NCBI GenBank assembly: GCA_963675945.1
Contig: OY780932.1
Span: 1,488,001-1,552,000 of the forward strand
Source of the DNA: G963556115 sp963675945
GTDB taxonomy: Bacteria; Planctomycetota; SZUA-567
Reading direction: 5' to 3'
Length of the DNA: 64,000 nucleotides
Below, piece after piece: positions 24,167-32,953 of this stretch. The number at the start of each line of letters is the position of its first letter. Position 1 is the first letter of the stretch. The notes beneath the pieces were generated by a model. That model saw only the letters and a program-made list of their open reading frames with translations, searched no databases and was not told the DNA's origin. A program made the translations under genes and the position numbers.

Positions 24167-24259
24167 AGGGCGCTTTGCTGGCTTTGGGTATGGTAAGTCA
24201 GGTTAAGGGGCTGTGTTGAGCGTTAATAGGAAAAACAAGCGTTTGCGTCGATTTGTCAG

Positions 24260-24774
24260 GAAAATCACTCACGTGATTTTCAAACTTGGTTAAGAGATAT
24301 ACGACTCGACCGGAGGGAGAGCTTTTCCGAAAGGACGCATGCGAACTGCGAACTGGTTAGCAGTGAGTCGTGTGGCTTATCCTTTTGCTTGTAAATGGTA
24401 AGTCGAAGACGGTGCGAGTAGTCCATAGATGCCACGTCTTGTGAACTGGTGAACAAGAGGTGGTACGAGCAACGGCTGAGAGTTTAATTAATATTTTTTA
24501 TTTGGGCCTTTAGTCCTTCGGATAAAGAAATGGGTTGGGCTGTAATCACAGCTTTTAGCGCGTAGCGTATATCTAAGTTATAAGGCGACTTATCTTATGA
24601 TTATACTCTCAGGTTTTATTCGCCTACTCCTAAAACCTTCGACACACCTTTGGAAAAGGTGTGCCAAACGCTCATGCAAATGAGCGGGCTGCGAGATGCA
24701 GCCTCAGTCAGTAACTGGGTTACTGGCTAGGTTTATTGGTATATCGGTGTATGAAAATTGCGTTGGCAATTTTC
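24260..24774 (-). repeat. Dispersed hairpin-rich repeat, locus B
   Basis: Between convergent recN and gltD lies a run of hairpins: GAAAATCAC/GTGATTTTC (24260-24281); CGACTC...GAGTCG (24302-24370) enclosing GCATGCGAACTGCGAACTGG; CACACCTTTGGAAAAGGTGTG (24643-24663); CGCTCAT/ATGAGCG (24669-24686); GGCTGC/GCAGCC (24687-24703); CAGTAAC/GTTACTG (24709-24725); and GAAAATTGC/GCAATTTTC (24753-24774). The 24305-24364 part is the reverse complement of locus A 6650-6708. The 24640-24740 part matches locus C in the same orientation. The elements are interspersed with unshared sequence, so it looks like a composite of fragments. Confidence 0.75.
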
Positions 24775-24966
24775 TTGGTTTGGCTGTATATTTCAGATGT
24801 AGCGGGTAATATTTTTGAATAAGGCTCAAATTCTCAAATTGCGCTTTGCGAAATTTGCCCTATGCGGGCTGCGCACCTGGGTTGTAAGGGCGAGTAGCCC
24901 TTACGCAAGGGGTTTGGGGACGAAGCGCCCCCAAAAATAAGAAGAATATACTATTCATATTAAAAC
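24775..24966. other. Hairpin-rich non-coding remainder of the recN-gltD gap
   Basis: About 190 bp with two further stem-loops, TAAGGGC/GCCCTTA (about 24885-24903) and TTTGGGG/CCCCCAAA (about 24913-24935). No ORF is convincing. These stems are not seen at loci A or C. Confidence 0.5.
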
Positions 24967-24992
24967 AAAACGCCGACAGCTGCCGGCGTTTT
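24967..24992 (-). terminator. Rho-independent terminator after gltD
   Basis: A 9-bp stem AAAACGCCG/CGGCGTTTT with an 8-nt loop lies 26 bp after the gltD stop. On the minus strand it ends in TTTTGTTTTAATA, a good U-tract. Confidence 0.88.
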
Positions 24993-25017
24993 GATGGTTT
25001 TCTCTAAGTCTCTACGT

Positions 25018-26469
25018 TTAGCGGCTGGCGCGTGCTGGAGGTTCAGACAGGGCGCTGTCACCCATCAGATCCTTGTCTACTGTCGCCGCCATACGCCGTC
25101 CGGCCGCGATAGAGTGGACTACCAGCCAAGCACCGGTATTGGTGTCGCCGCCGACATAGACACCCTCGACATTGGTACGCTGTTCGGCATCGGCGAGGAC
25201 ATTGCCACGCTTGTCATACTCTACGCCGAGGTCATCCAGCAGACCATTGTGAGTAGGCTTGACAAAGCCCATCGCGAGTAGTACGAGGTCGGCCTCGAGA
25301 ACGAAGTCGCTGCCATCTACCTCTTTAGGCGCGCCGTCTACCCACTCGACCTTGACGCAGTGGATCTTGGTGAGTTGTCCCTTCTCGCCTTCAAACCGCT
25401 TACTCATAACATTCCACATGCGCTCTCCACCTTCTTCGTGGCTGGCATTGGTACGGAAGATCATCGGATATTGTGGCCAAGGGTGGTTGGGATCCTTGCT
25501 CTTTGGCGGTTGGGGCAGAATCTCAACCTGGACTACCTTCTTCGCTCCTTGCCGGATAGCGGTACCGAGGCAGTCAGCACCGGTATCGCCACCGCCGATA
25601 ACGACTACGCTCTTGCCTTCAGCACAGATGCGTTCTTCGCTCTCTGCATCAAATTCACCTGCGACTACGCGGTTCTGTTGCACCAGATACTCCATTGCCT
25701 GATGAATACCTTTGAGTTCGCGGCCTGCAATCGGCAGTTCGCGCGCTTCTTCCGCACCGACGCAGAGGCATACCGCATCAAAGCTGCGCTTGAGATAATC
25801 TGCAGAGATATCCTTGCCGATAGTGGCTGAACATTCGAAGTCCACGCCTTCTTCCCACAGCTGCTCGATTCGCCGGTCGATAAAGCGTTTCTCAAGCTTG
25901 AAGTCCGGTATGCCGTAGCGTAGAATTCCGCCGGGCTGAGGGTTCTTCTCAAAGACGGTAACACTGTGTCCGGCTCTGACCAACTGCTGGGCGCAGGCCA
26001 GACCCGCCGGGCCTGAGCCGATAACCGCAATATTCTTGCCGGTCTCCAGCAGGGTCTGCGTTGGTTTGATCCAGCCTTCCTTCCACGCCTTCTCGATAAT
26101 TGTCAGCTCGTTGAGCTTGATATTTACCGGGTCGGTATCGAGGTTCAGAGTACAAGATGCTTCGCAGAGGGCAGGGCATAGGCGCCCTGTGAATTCCGGG
26201 AAGTTATTTGTAGCGTGCAGGAGTTCTGCGGCTTCCTGCCAGCGTCCTTCATAGACGAGTTCATTCCACTCGGGTACACAGTTACCAAGAGGGCAACCGA
26301 ATGAGTGGCAGAATGGTGTCCCGCAGTCCATACATCTACTCGCCTGCTCACGCATCTCATCTTCGCCCATCTCCTTATATATTTCCATATAGTTTTTTAC
26401 CCGCTCTTCAACCGTCTTCTTCGGCTGCTTGGAGCGGTCTATCTCTAAAAATGCAGTTTCACGTCCCAT
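25018..26469 (-). CDS. gltD: Glutamate synthase small subunit (NADPH)
   Basis: The protein of 483 residues has the N-terminal 4Fe-4S motifs (CMDCGTPFC, CPLGNCVP, CPALCEASC), then the FAD site VIGSGPAGLACAQQLVRAGHSVTVFEK, the NADPH site SVVVIGGGDTGADCLGTAIRQGAKKVVQVE, and a C-terminal FAD contact GVYVGGDTNTGAWLVVHSIAAGRR. It passes electrons from NADPH to the large subunit, where glutamine and 2-oxoglutarate give two glutamates. AGGA precedes the ATG. It follows gltB by 50 bp and shares its operon. Confidence 0.97.
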   Translation of the reverse strand: MGRETAFLEIDRSKQPKKTVEERVKNYMEIYKEMGEDEMREQASRCMDCGTPFCHSFGCPLGNCVPEWNELVYEGRWQEAAELLHATNNFPEFTGRLCPALCEASCTLNLDTDPVNIKLNELTIIEKAWKEGWIKPTQTLLETGKNIAVIGSGPAGLACAQQLVRAGHSVTVFEKNPQPGGILRYGIPDFKLEKRFIDRRIEQLWEEGVDFECSATIGKDISADYLKRSFDAVCLCVGAEEARELPIAGRELKGIHQAMEYLVQQNRVVAGEFDAESEERICAEGKSVVVIGGGDTGADCLGTAIRQGAKKVVQVEILPQPPKSKDPNHPWPQYPMIFRTNASHEEGGERMWNVMSKRFEGEKGQLTKIHCVKVEWVDGAPKEVDGSDFVLEADLVLLAMGFVKPTHNGLLDDLGVEYDKRGNVLADAEQRTNVEGVYVGGDTNTGAWLVVHSIAAGRRMAATVDKDLMGDSALSEPPARASR

Positions 26470-26519
26470 ATTTATATCCTCGTATTCTTATCTACTGATC
26501 AATCTTCTGAAACTATAAC

Positions 26520-29500
26520 CTAGGCGTTACTGATGACTTCATCCTTGGTGCGCCGGGATCCCTTCTTCTCCTCCTTGACCATCTGGCCAAGCAGGCGGCG
26601 GTACTCCATCGGCATTACCCGGACAAAGAGCTGGAGAACGCTCTCCCAGTTGTCGAGCATCCAGCGGGCTTTCTTACTGCCGGTATACTCTATATGCTGC
26701 TCAATCATACTCTTGACATACTCGATGTCATCATTGGAGCAGTCGATGAGCGGATCCAAGTCGACCATTTCAAGGTTGCACTTGAGGTCGAAGTCCTGGA
26801 GCGGATCATAGACATAGGCGATACCACCGGACATGCCGGCAGCAAAGTTAATGCCTGTAGAGCCGAGGCAGACGATTCGGCCACCAGTCATGTATTCACA
26901 GCCGTGATTACCCAGACCTTCGACTACCGCTTCGACACCGGAGTTTCTGATCGCAAAACGCTCTCCGGCCAGACCGTTGATAAAGGCCTTGCCACAGGTT
27001 GCACCGTAGAAGCAGACATTGCCGACAATCGTATTCTTCTGCGCCTCGAATTTGCATTCATCCGGGGTCTTGATGATAATCTTACCGCCGGATAAACCCT
27101 TGCCGAGGTAGTCGTTTACATCACCGGTAAGCTTCAAGGTCATGCCGTAGGTGGCGAAAGCTCCAAAGCTCTGACCGGCTGAACCGGTAAAGTTCAGAGT
27201 AATCGTGTCCTCGGCGAGCGCTTTGTGACCATAGCGCTGGGCGATCTCACCGGCGAGCATGGTAGAAGCTGTACGGTTGGTATTTTTTATCACAAAATCA
27301 GCGGTAACCTTCGACTTTTTCTCGATTGCATCCTGGCAGGCTTCGATAAGCTTGCGGTCAAGGATATTTTCCAGTCCGTGATCCTGATCTTGAATTTTGC
27401 GGATAGCATTCTTCTTGGCCTCTTCCGGGGTGTGGAAGACCTTGCTGAAGTCCAGTTTGCTCGCTTTCCAGTGGTCTATGCCGTCTCGGAGTTTGAGGCG
27501 GTGCGCCTGACCGATCATCTCTTCCATGGTTCGGTAACCAAGACCGGCCATCAGTTCGCGTACCTCTTCAGCTACAAAGTGGAAGAAGTTTACCAGATAA
27601 TCGGCACTGCCGTGGAAACGCTTGCGTAGGCGTGGATCCTGAGTGGCGACACCGACCGGGCAGGTGTTCTTCTGACACTTGCGCATCATTACACAGCCGA
27701 GGACGATGAGCGAACTGGTGGCAAAGCCATACTCTTCAGCACCGAGTAGTGCTGAGATAACCACATCACGGCCGGTACGCATCTGGCCGTCGGTCTGGAG
27801 CTTGACCCGGCCGCGCAGATCATTCTTGACCAGTACCTGCTGGGTTTCGGAGAGTCCTAGCTCCCACGGAATACCGGCGTATTTGATAGAACTCATTGGA
27901 GCTGCCCCGGTACCACCGTCAGCACCGGAGATGAGGATAGCATCGGCGTGACCCTTGGAGACACCGGCGGCAATAGTTCCGACGCCGACCTCGGATACGA
28001 GTTTGACATTGATGTCGGCACGCGGGTTGATATTCTTCAGGTCGAAGATAAGCTGAGCCAGATCCTCGATTGAGTAGATATCGTGGTGTGGCGGCGGGCT
28101 GATTAGTGAGATGCCCGGGGTGGAGTGGCGTACGCCGGCAATCTCGACATTGACCTTGTGTCCAGGGAGGTGTCCACCCTCGCCCGGCTTGGCGCCCTGA
28201 GAGATCTTGATCTGGATCTCCTTGCAGTTGTTGAGGTATTCGGCGGTTACGCCAAAACGACCTGAGGCAACCTGCTTGGTCATGGAGCAGCGGTTGTCGC
28301 CATTGTCCAGCGGGACATAGCGCTTGCTGTCTTCACCACCTTCACCACTGTTTGAGCGTCCACCGATACGGTTCATGGCGATGGCCATGGCTTCATGCGT
28401 TTCACGGCTGATCGAACCGAAACTCATCGCTCCGGTGACAAAGCGTTTCATGATATCTTCAACCGACTCGACCTCATCAATACTGATCGGAGTGAGCGCA
28501 TCATTGAAATCGAAGAGACTACGGAGGGTACAGTGCTTCTGGAGTTGATTGTTGATCTGCTCCTTGAAATTGTTGTACTTCTCCTGATTCTGTTCACGGG
28601 TAGCTTCCTGCAGGAAACGGATGGCGTCTGGGGTCCAGAGATGTCTCTCACCGTCGCGGCGCAGGCTATAACGGCCACCGCTCTGCAATACCTTTGTGCT
28701 GCCGGCACGCTTGGGGTATGCCCGGGCGTGGCGCAGCAGGGTCTCTTTGGCTATCTCTTCCATACCCAGGCCGCCGATACGGCTTGGGGTATTGTTGAAG
28801 TACTTGGCGACTAAATTGGTGCTCAGACCGAGAATCTCAAAGATTTGGGCGTCGCGGTAGCTGCGCAGAGTAGAGATACCCATCTTGGAGAAGATCTTGA
28901 GCAGTCCTTTCTCGATCGCGGCAATATAGTTCTCAATGCCATCCTGGACATACATCTTCTTCGGCAGGTTGCCTTCGGCGATACGTTTGGCAATGGTCTC
29001 CAGAGCCAGATATGGGTTGACTGCGCTGACCCCGTATCCAAAGAGGAGGGCGAAGTGCTCTACCTCTCGTGGTTCGCCGGATTCTAGAATAATATTTACA
29101 CTCATGCGTAGACCTGCTGTAACCAGATGGCTGTTGATGGCAGCTACGGCGAGCAGTGAAGGAATGCTGGCATATTCAGGCGACATCTTCCGGTCGCTGA
29201 GGATGATGACGGTCTTGCCGTCTTTGACCTCGTTCTCAGCCTGCTGGCAGAGATGGTCGAGTGCTTTTTCCAGTCCTTTCTCGCCTTCACTGACGGGGAA
29301 GACAATATCGAGGGTGGTGCTGGGGAACTCGCTGGCGCCGAGACTCTTGATTCGCTCCAGATCATCATTGGTGATGAGCGGCGAGTTGAGCTTGAGCATG
29401 CGGGCATGCTCCGGGGTCTCTTCCAGGAGGTTCCGGCAGGGGCCGAGATAGGTGGTTAGCGACATTACCAGCTTTTCGCGGATCGGATCAATCGCGGGGT

Positions 29501-31088
29501 TGGTAACCTGGGCGAAGAGCTGCTTGAAGTAGTTGAAGAGGAGCTGCGGCTTGTCTGAAAGTACCGCCAGCGGGGTGTCATCACCCATTGAGCCGATAGG
29601 CTCGCCACCGGTCAGGAACATCGGTGCAATAATATTGTCGACATCCTCACGGGTGTAACCATGGGCGGTCTGGCGTTCAAAGAGAATATCTTCATCAGCC
29701 TCTACAGCCGCGTTGCCGTCGAAGAGACCGCGTAATTCGATTCGGTTGGCCGCTACCCAGCGACGGTACGGCTTCTGGCGGCAGATCTCGGCTTTGACCT
29801 CTTCATCATGGAGTACACGCTTCCTTTCGGTATCGATAAGGAGGACGGTGCCGGGGGCGAGACGACCTTTCTCAACTACGGTAGACTCGTCAAGTTCAAG
29901 CACTCCGATCTCGGAAGCTCCAACGATGAAGCCGTTTTCGGTGATCTCATAACGCACTGGGCGCAGGCCGTTACGGTCGAGGGTTACACAGATTCTGGTG
30001 CCGTCGGTGCCTACTAGCGCCGCAGGGCCGTCCCAGGGCTCCATCATCATTGAATGGTATTCGAAGAAGGAGCGGCGATCATGCCCCATATGGCACTTCT
30101 TGCCCCAGGCTTCTGGAACCATCATCATCATTGAGTGGGTAAGGTTACGCCCATTCATATAGAGAAATTCCAGCATATTGTCGAAACAAGCCGAGTCAGA
30201 ACTCTGCTCATTGTGGATTACCGGGAGAATATCCTGGAGCTCGTCACCGAAGTACTCACTCTTGAGAGCTGAGTAACGTGATTTCATGTTGTTGACATTG
30301 CCCTTGAGAGTATTGATTTCACCATTATGGCACATCATGCGGAAGGGCTGAGCCAGATCCCAGGTGGGGAAGGTGTTGGTACTGTAGCGCTGGTGTACCA
30401 CACAGAGAGCAGAGTCCATCTTCTGATCATTCAGATCAGGGTAGAATCTGGCTACCTGCGCTGCAAGCATCATGCCCTTGTAGCAGACGGTGATGGCTGA
30501 GAAGCTGGCGGCGTGGAACATCTCTTTGGCCTGACCGCCGAGAGCCTTGATCTCATTCTCGGCCTTTCTTCTGACCTTGTATAGCAGGCGTTCATAATCA
30601 TAGAGGCTGATGCCGTCTTCTGGAGCTTGGATAAAGACTTGATAGAAATCAGGGCAGACCGCTCTGGCGGTGATACCTACGGCTTCGCGTACTACCGGTA
30701 CCTCGCGCCAGCAGAGAATACGGCAGTTATTGTCTAGAGCCGCTTTTTCAATCTTCTCTTTGCATTCTTCTCTAATGCCGGGGTCGGTAGGCATAAAGAG
30801 GAAACCGACTCCGTACTTGCCGAGTTCTGGCAGGTTGAAATGGAGATCACTAGCGATTCCTCTGAAGAACTTGTCAGGCATCTGGAAGAGCAGACCTGCT
30901 CCATCGCCGGTCTCCGGATCTGAACCGACTGCACCGCGGTGGGTCAGGTTGATCAGGATCTCAATACCTTTCTGAATGATGTCATGGCTCTTTTCTCCTG
31001 TAATATTTGCACAGAAGCCAACACCACATGCGTCGTGTTCATTTTGTGGATCGTATAATCCATCCGCCTTTGGTAGTCCGTAGCTCAC
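26520..31088 (-). CDS. gltB: Glutamate synthase large subunit
   Basis: The protein of 1522 residues is full length. The frame begins with GTG at 31086-31088 behind GGAGAAA. Cys21 in HDACGVGFCANITG is the N-terminal nucleophile of the glutaminase domain after removal of a 20-residue propeptide. The central and FMN domains follow (MSFGSISRETHEAMA, ISPPPHHDIYSIEDLAQLI, SGADGGTGAAP), with the 3Fe-4S cysteines in CVMMRKCQKNTCPVG. A GXGXG repeat domain (GEIAQRYGHK to YVYDP) ends it. It makes glutamate in the ammonia-assimilation pathway together with glutamine synthetase, not seen here. Confidence 0.97.
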   Translation of the reverse strand: MSYGLPKADGLYDPQNEHDACGVGFCANITGEKSHDIIQKGIEILINLTHRGAVGSDPETGDGAGLLFQMPDKFFRGIASDLHFNLPELGKYGVGFLFMPTDPGIREECKEKIEKAALDNNCRILCWREVPVVREAVGITARAVCPDFYQVFIQAPEDGISLYDYERLLYKVRRKAENEIKALGGQAKEMFHAASFSAITVCYKGMMLAAQVARFYPDLNDQKMDSALCVVHQRYSTNTFPTWDLAQPFRMMCHNGEINTLKGNVNNMKSRYSALKSEYFGDELQDILPVIHNEQSSDSACFDNMLEFLYMNGRNLTHSMMMMVPEAWGKKCHMGHDRRSFFEYHSMMMEPWDGPAALVGTDGTRICVTLDRNGLRPVRYEITENGFIVGASEIGVLELDESTVVEKGRLAPGTVLLIDTERKRVLHDEEVKAEICRQKPYRRWVAANRIELRGLFDGNAAVEADEDILFERQTAHGYTREDVDNIIAPMFLTGGEPIGSMGDDTPLAVLSDKPQLLFNYFKQLFAQVTNPAIDPIREKLVMSLTTYLGPCRNLLEETPEHARMLKLNSPLITNDDLERIKSLGASEFPSTTLDIVFPVSEGEKGLEKALDHLCQQAENEVKDGKTVIILSDRKMSPEYASIPSLLAVAAINSHLVTAGLRMSVNIILESGEPREVEHFALLFGYGVSAVNPYLALETIAKRIAEGNLPKKMYVQDGIENYIAAIEKGLLKIFSKMGISTLRSYRDAQIFEILGLSTNLVAKYFNNTPSRIGGLGMEEIAKETLLRHARAYPKRAGSTKVLQSGGRYSLRRDGERHLWTPDAIRFLQEATREQNQEKYNNFKEQINNQLQKHCTLRSLFDFNDALTPISIDEVESVEDIMKRFVTGAMSFGSISRETHEAMAIAMNRIGGRSNSGEGGEDSKRYVPLDNGDNRCSMTKQVASGRFGVTAEYLNNCKEIQIKISQGAKPGEGGHLPGHKVNVEIAGVRHSTPGISLISPPPHHDIYSIEDLAQLIFDLKNINPRADINVKLVSEVGVGTIAAGVSKGHADAILISGADGGTGAAPMSSIKYAGIPWELGLSETQQVLVKNDLRGRVKLQTDGQMRTGRDVVISALLGAEEYGFATSSLIVLGCVMMRKCQKNTCPVGVATQDPRLRKRFHGSADYLVNFFHFVAEEVRELMAGLGYRTMEEMIGQAHRLKLRDGIDHWKASKLDFSKVFHTPEEAKKNAIRKIQDQDHGLENILDRKLIEACQDAIEKKSKVTADFVIKNTNRTASTMLAGEIAQRYGHKALAEDTITLNFTGSAGQSFGAFATYGMTLKLTGDVNDYLGKGLSGGKIIIKTPDECKFEAQKNTIVGNVCFYGATCGKAFINGLAGERFAIRNSGVEAVVEGLGNHGCEYMTGGRIVCLGSTGINFAAGMSGGIAYVYDPLQDFDLKCNLEMVDLDPLIDCSNDDIEYVKSMIEQHIEYTGSKKARWMLDNWESVLQLFVRVMPMEYRRLLGQMVKEEKKGSRRTKDEVISNA

Positions 31089-31381
31089 TAGTTTTTCTCC
31101 TATTATTCTATCCCTATTTTCTTGTCGATAATATATAATAAAGTCTCTAAAAATTATTAGGTTATTAGACTTTGGATGAAAATGATATATAAACCTGGAA
31201 ATTATAGCAAAGAATGAGTTTAATGCAAGTGTTCAGGGAGAGGTTTTTTAGGGCGATGCGGTCTTTCCGGTAAAAAATGAAAAATGGCTCTCCGCCGGCT
31301 GGAAGGCTGGGGACGAGACGAGGGTTGGATTCAGTGCATATGTTGCATAATCTTTAGCTTGGGAGATCGGGTTACGCGGGA

Positions 31382-32047
31382 TTATTCATCGGTTTCATTG
31401 TTGATGATTTTGAGCAAAATATGGTTGATTCTGGTTCCAGAGTTGGCGGTATTTTCGGGGGCATCCAAGATGATTTGAGTGTGCGGATAGGGCTGTGCTG
31501 TCGCTGGCTCCGGGTAGAGTGTTTCTAGGGTTTCCGCTGTGGGCTCAAATTGGGCTGAGAGTAGCATGGTTATCTCGGAGAAATGCTTGCTGAGTTCAGG
31601 GGCATATTGCTCGAAATTGACCAACTCCTCCAGAAGATTGAGGTTGAGATTATAAAATTTGGCAAAGTGCGGGATATCGACCATGTCCGGAAGTATCAGA
31701 CCCTCTTCAAGCTCCTTGATATAGCGTTTTGATTGTTTGAGCGTTCTGGCTATCTTCTGCACCGAGATATTATTGAAGATCCTGGCTGACCTGAGAACTT
31801 CGGCCAGACAGCCCGAGCCGCTAGGCTCCTTGCGCTTGGAGAAGAATTTTCCAAGAAGGTTGAATGGGTGTACTCCCAGAGCCCGGGATATGGCGACCAG
31901 GAGTTGGAGATTGATACTCTGTTTGCCATTCTCAATTCGACTGATAGTCGCCTGTGATTTTCCAACTTTTTTGGCGAGAGTACTTGTAGAGAATCCAGCT
32001 CGTCTTCTGGCTTCGGTTATCCTGTTGCCTATTATTTTATTCTTCAT
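31382..32047 (-). CDS. XRE-family helix-turn-helix regulator
   Basis: The start at ATG 32047 (MKNKIIGNRITEARRRAG) is close to GCAGG; an in-frame ATG at 32059 is the alternative. The protein of about 221 residues has a Cro/C1-type HTH (AGFSTSTLAKKVGKSQATISRIENGKQSINLQLLVAIS). A second HTH-like stretch follows (NNISVQKIARTLKQSKRYIKELEEGLILPDMVDIPHFAKF), and there is a Thr/Pro-rich tail. A double-HTH protein of this size may repress its own gene or the neighbouring ones. No target is evident. Confidence 0.85.
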   Translation of the reverse strand: MKNKIIGNRITEARRRAGFSTSTLAKKVGKSQATISRIENGKQSINLQLLVAISRALGVHPFNLLGKFFSKRKEPSGSGCLAEVLRSARIFNNISVQKIARTLKQSKRYIKELEEGLILPDMVDIPHFAKFYNLNLNLLEELVNFEQYAPELSKHFSEITMLLSAQFEPTAETLETLYPEPATAQPYPHTQIILDAPENTANSGTRINHILLKIINNETDE

Positions 32048-32292
32048 ATACCTGCTCATAGCACTAGTGTTAATTTTATCGTTTGCCTAATTATATTAAA
32101 ATGCATTTAAATGTCAAATGTTATAGCTACATTTAGTTCGTTTAGATCGGTTTGACATAGGTATTATCTTTATGTCTAACGGGTTAGAATTTATCAAATG
32201 ATTTTTGCGTGTTGCATGTAATGAAATAATGCTAATGATTATGCGTTATTTGTCCAGTGTTAGGTATATCTTTTACGAGTGAATTTTAAGTA

Positions 32293-32320
32293 TTGACTAA
32301 GTTGCGTTAAGCTATACAAT
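32293..32320 (+). promoter_or_regulatory. Promoter of tRNA-Ser
   Basis: TTGACT (32293-32298) and TACAAT (32315-32320) are separated by 16 bp and lie 32 bp upstream of the tRNA. Confidence 0.55.
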
Positions 32321-32351
32321 ACCATAATATAAATCAGTAGTCAATATCTGT

Positions 32352-32441
32352 GGAGAGATGCCGGAGCGGTTGAACGGGCACGCTTGGAAAGCGTGTGTGG
32401 ATGCAAGTCTACCCGGGGTTCGAATCCCCGTCTCTCCGCCA
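32352..32441 (+). tRNA. tRNA-Ser (GGA)
   Basis: The 90-nt sequence folds into a class II tRNA with a long variable arm. The acceptor strand GGAGAGA pairs with TCTCTCC, and discriminator G and CCA are encoded. The T-loop is GGTTCGAATCC. The anticodon stem CACGC/GCGTG encloses TTGGAAA, so the anticodon is GGA (32386-32388), reading UCC and UCU. A promoter-like pair precedes it. Confidence 0.97.
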
Positions 32442-32892
32442 GTCTTTAATCTTCTATCTATTTACAACCTCGCGGGATAGATCTTTTGCTGGTTATCGCA
32501 ATTCAGCTGTAAGATTTGTGAAGAATTCCACTCGTAATGAATTATTACTGCCGGAATATGGCGGTATGTTGATTTTTTACTGTTTTCCCGACGGTCTATA
32601 TTATCTGCTATTTGTTAGCTTTTATTTGTGATGATAAAGCAGTTTTTTTATCTTAGCTACTGCGTAAAATGGAATTATTATCAGTTGGCTTATCTCGGAT
32701 ATTGTGTCGCCGAGGTTGCACTATTCTTTATCTGATATACGAAAATTTAATTTACAACAAATAATTCTGTAATGACGGTATACTCATGGTAAAAATGAGA
32801 ATAACAGGATGTTGCAGGATTGTTTTAATACTAATAATCATATGTAGGTTATATTTTGTTAAGAAAAAGAGGGGTGATAGAGTGTATTGAGA
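32442..32892. other. Intergenic region after tRNA-Ser
   Basis: About 450 bp with no gene that I can support. An ORF from 32395 contains the tRNA and was rejected. No terminator is apparent right after the tRNA. Confidence 0.5.
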
Positions 32893-32923
32893 CGAAAAAA
32901 TCTGCTACCCTCAGGATAGCAGA
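32893..32923 (-). terminator. Rho-independent terminator after the CheA-like kinase gene
   Basis: On the minus strand the stem ATCTGCTA/TAGCAGAT (32900-32923, with inner CCT/AGG pairs) is followed by a run of seven T (32893-32899). It lies about 30 bp after the stop codon. Confidence 0.9.
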
Positions 32924-32953
32924 TAATGATACGGATTGAGTACTGGTAGCTTA

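Noticed and set aside
32395..32631. 78-residue ORF overlapping tRNA-Ser
   Set aside because: It starts inside the tRNA and has no domain.
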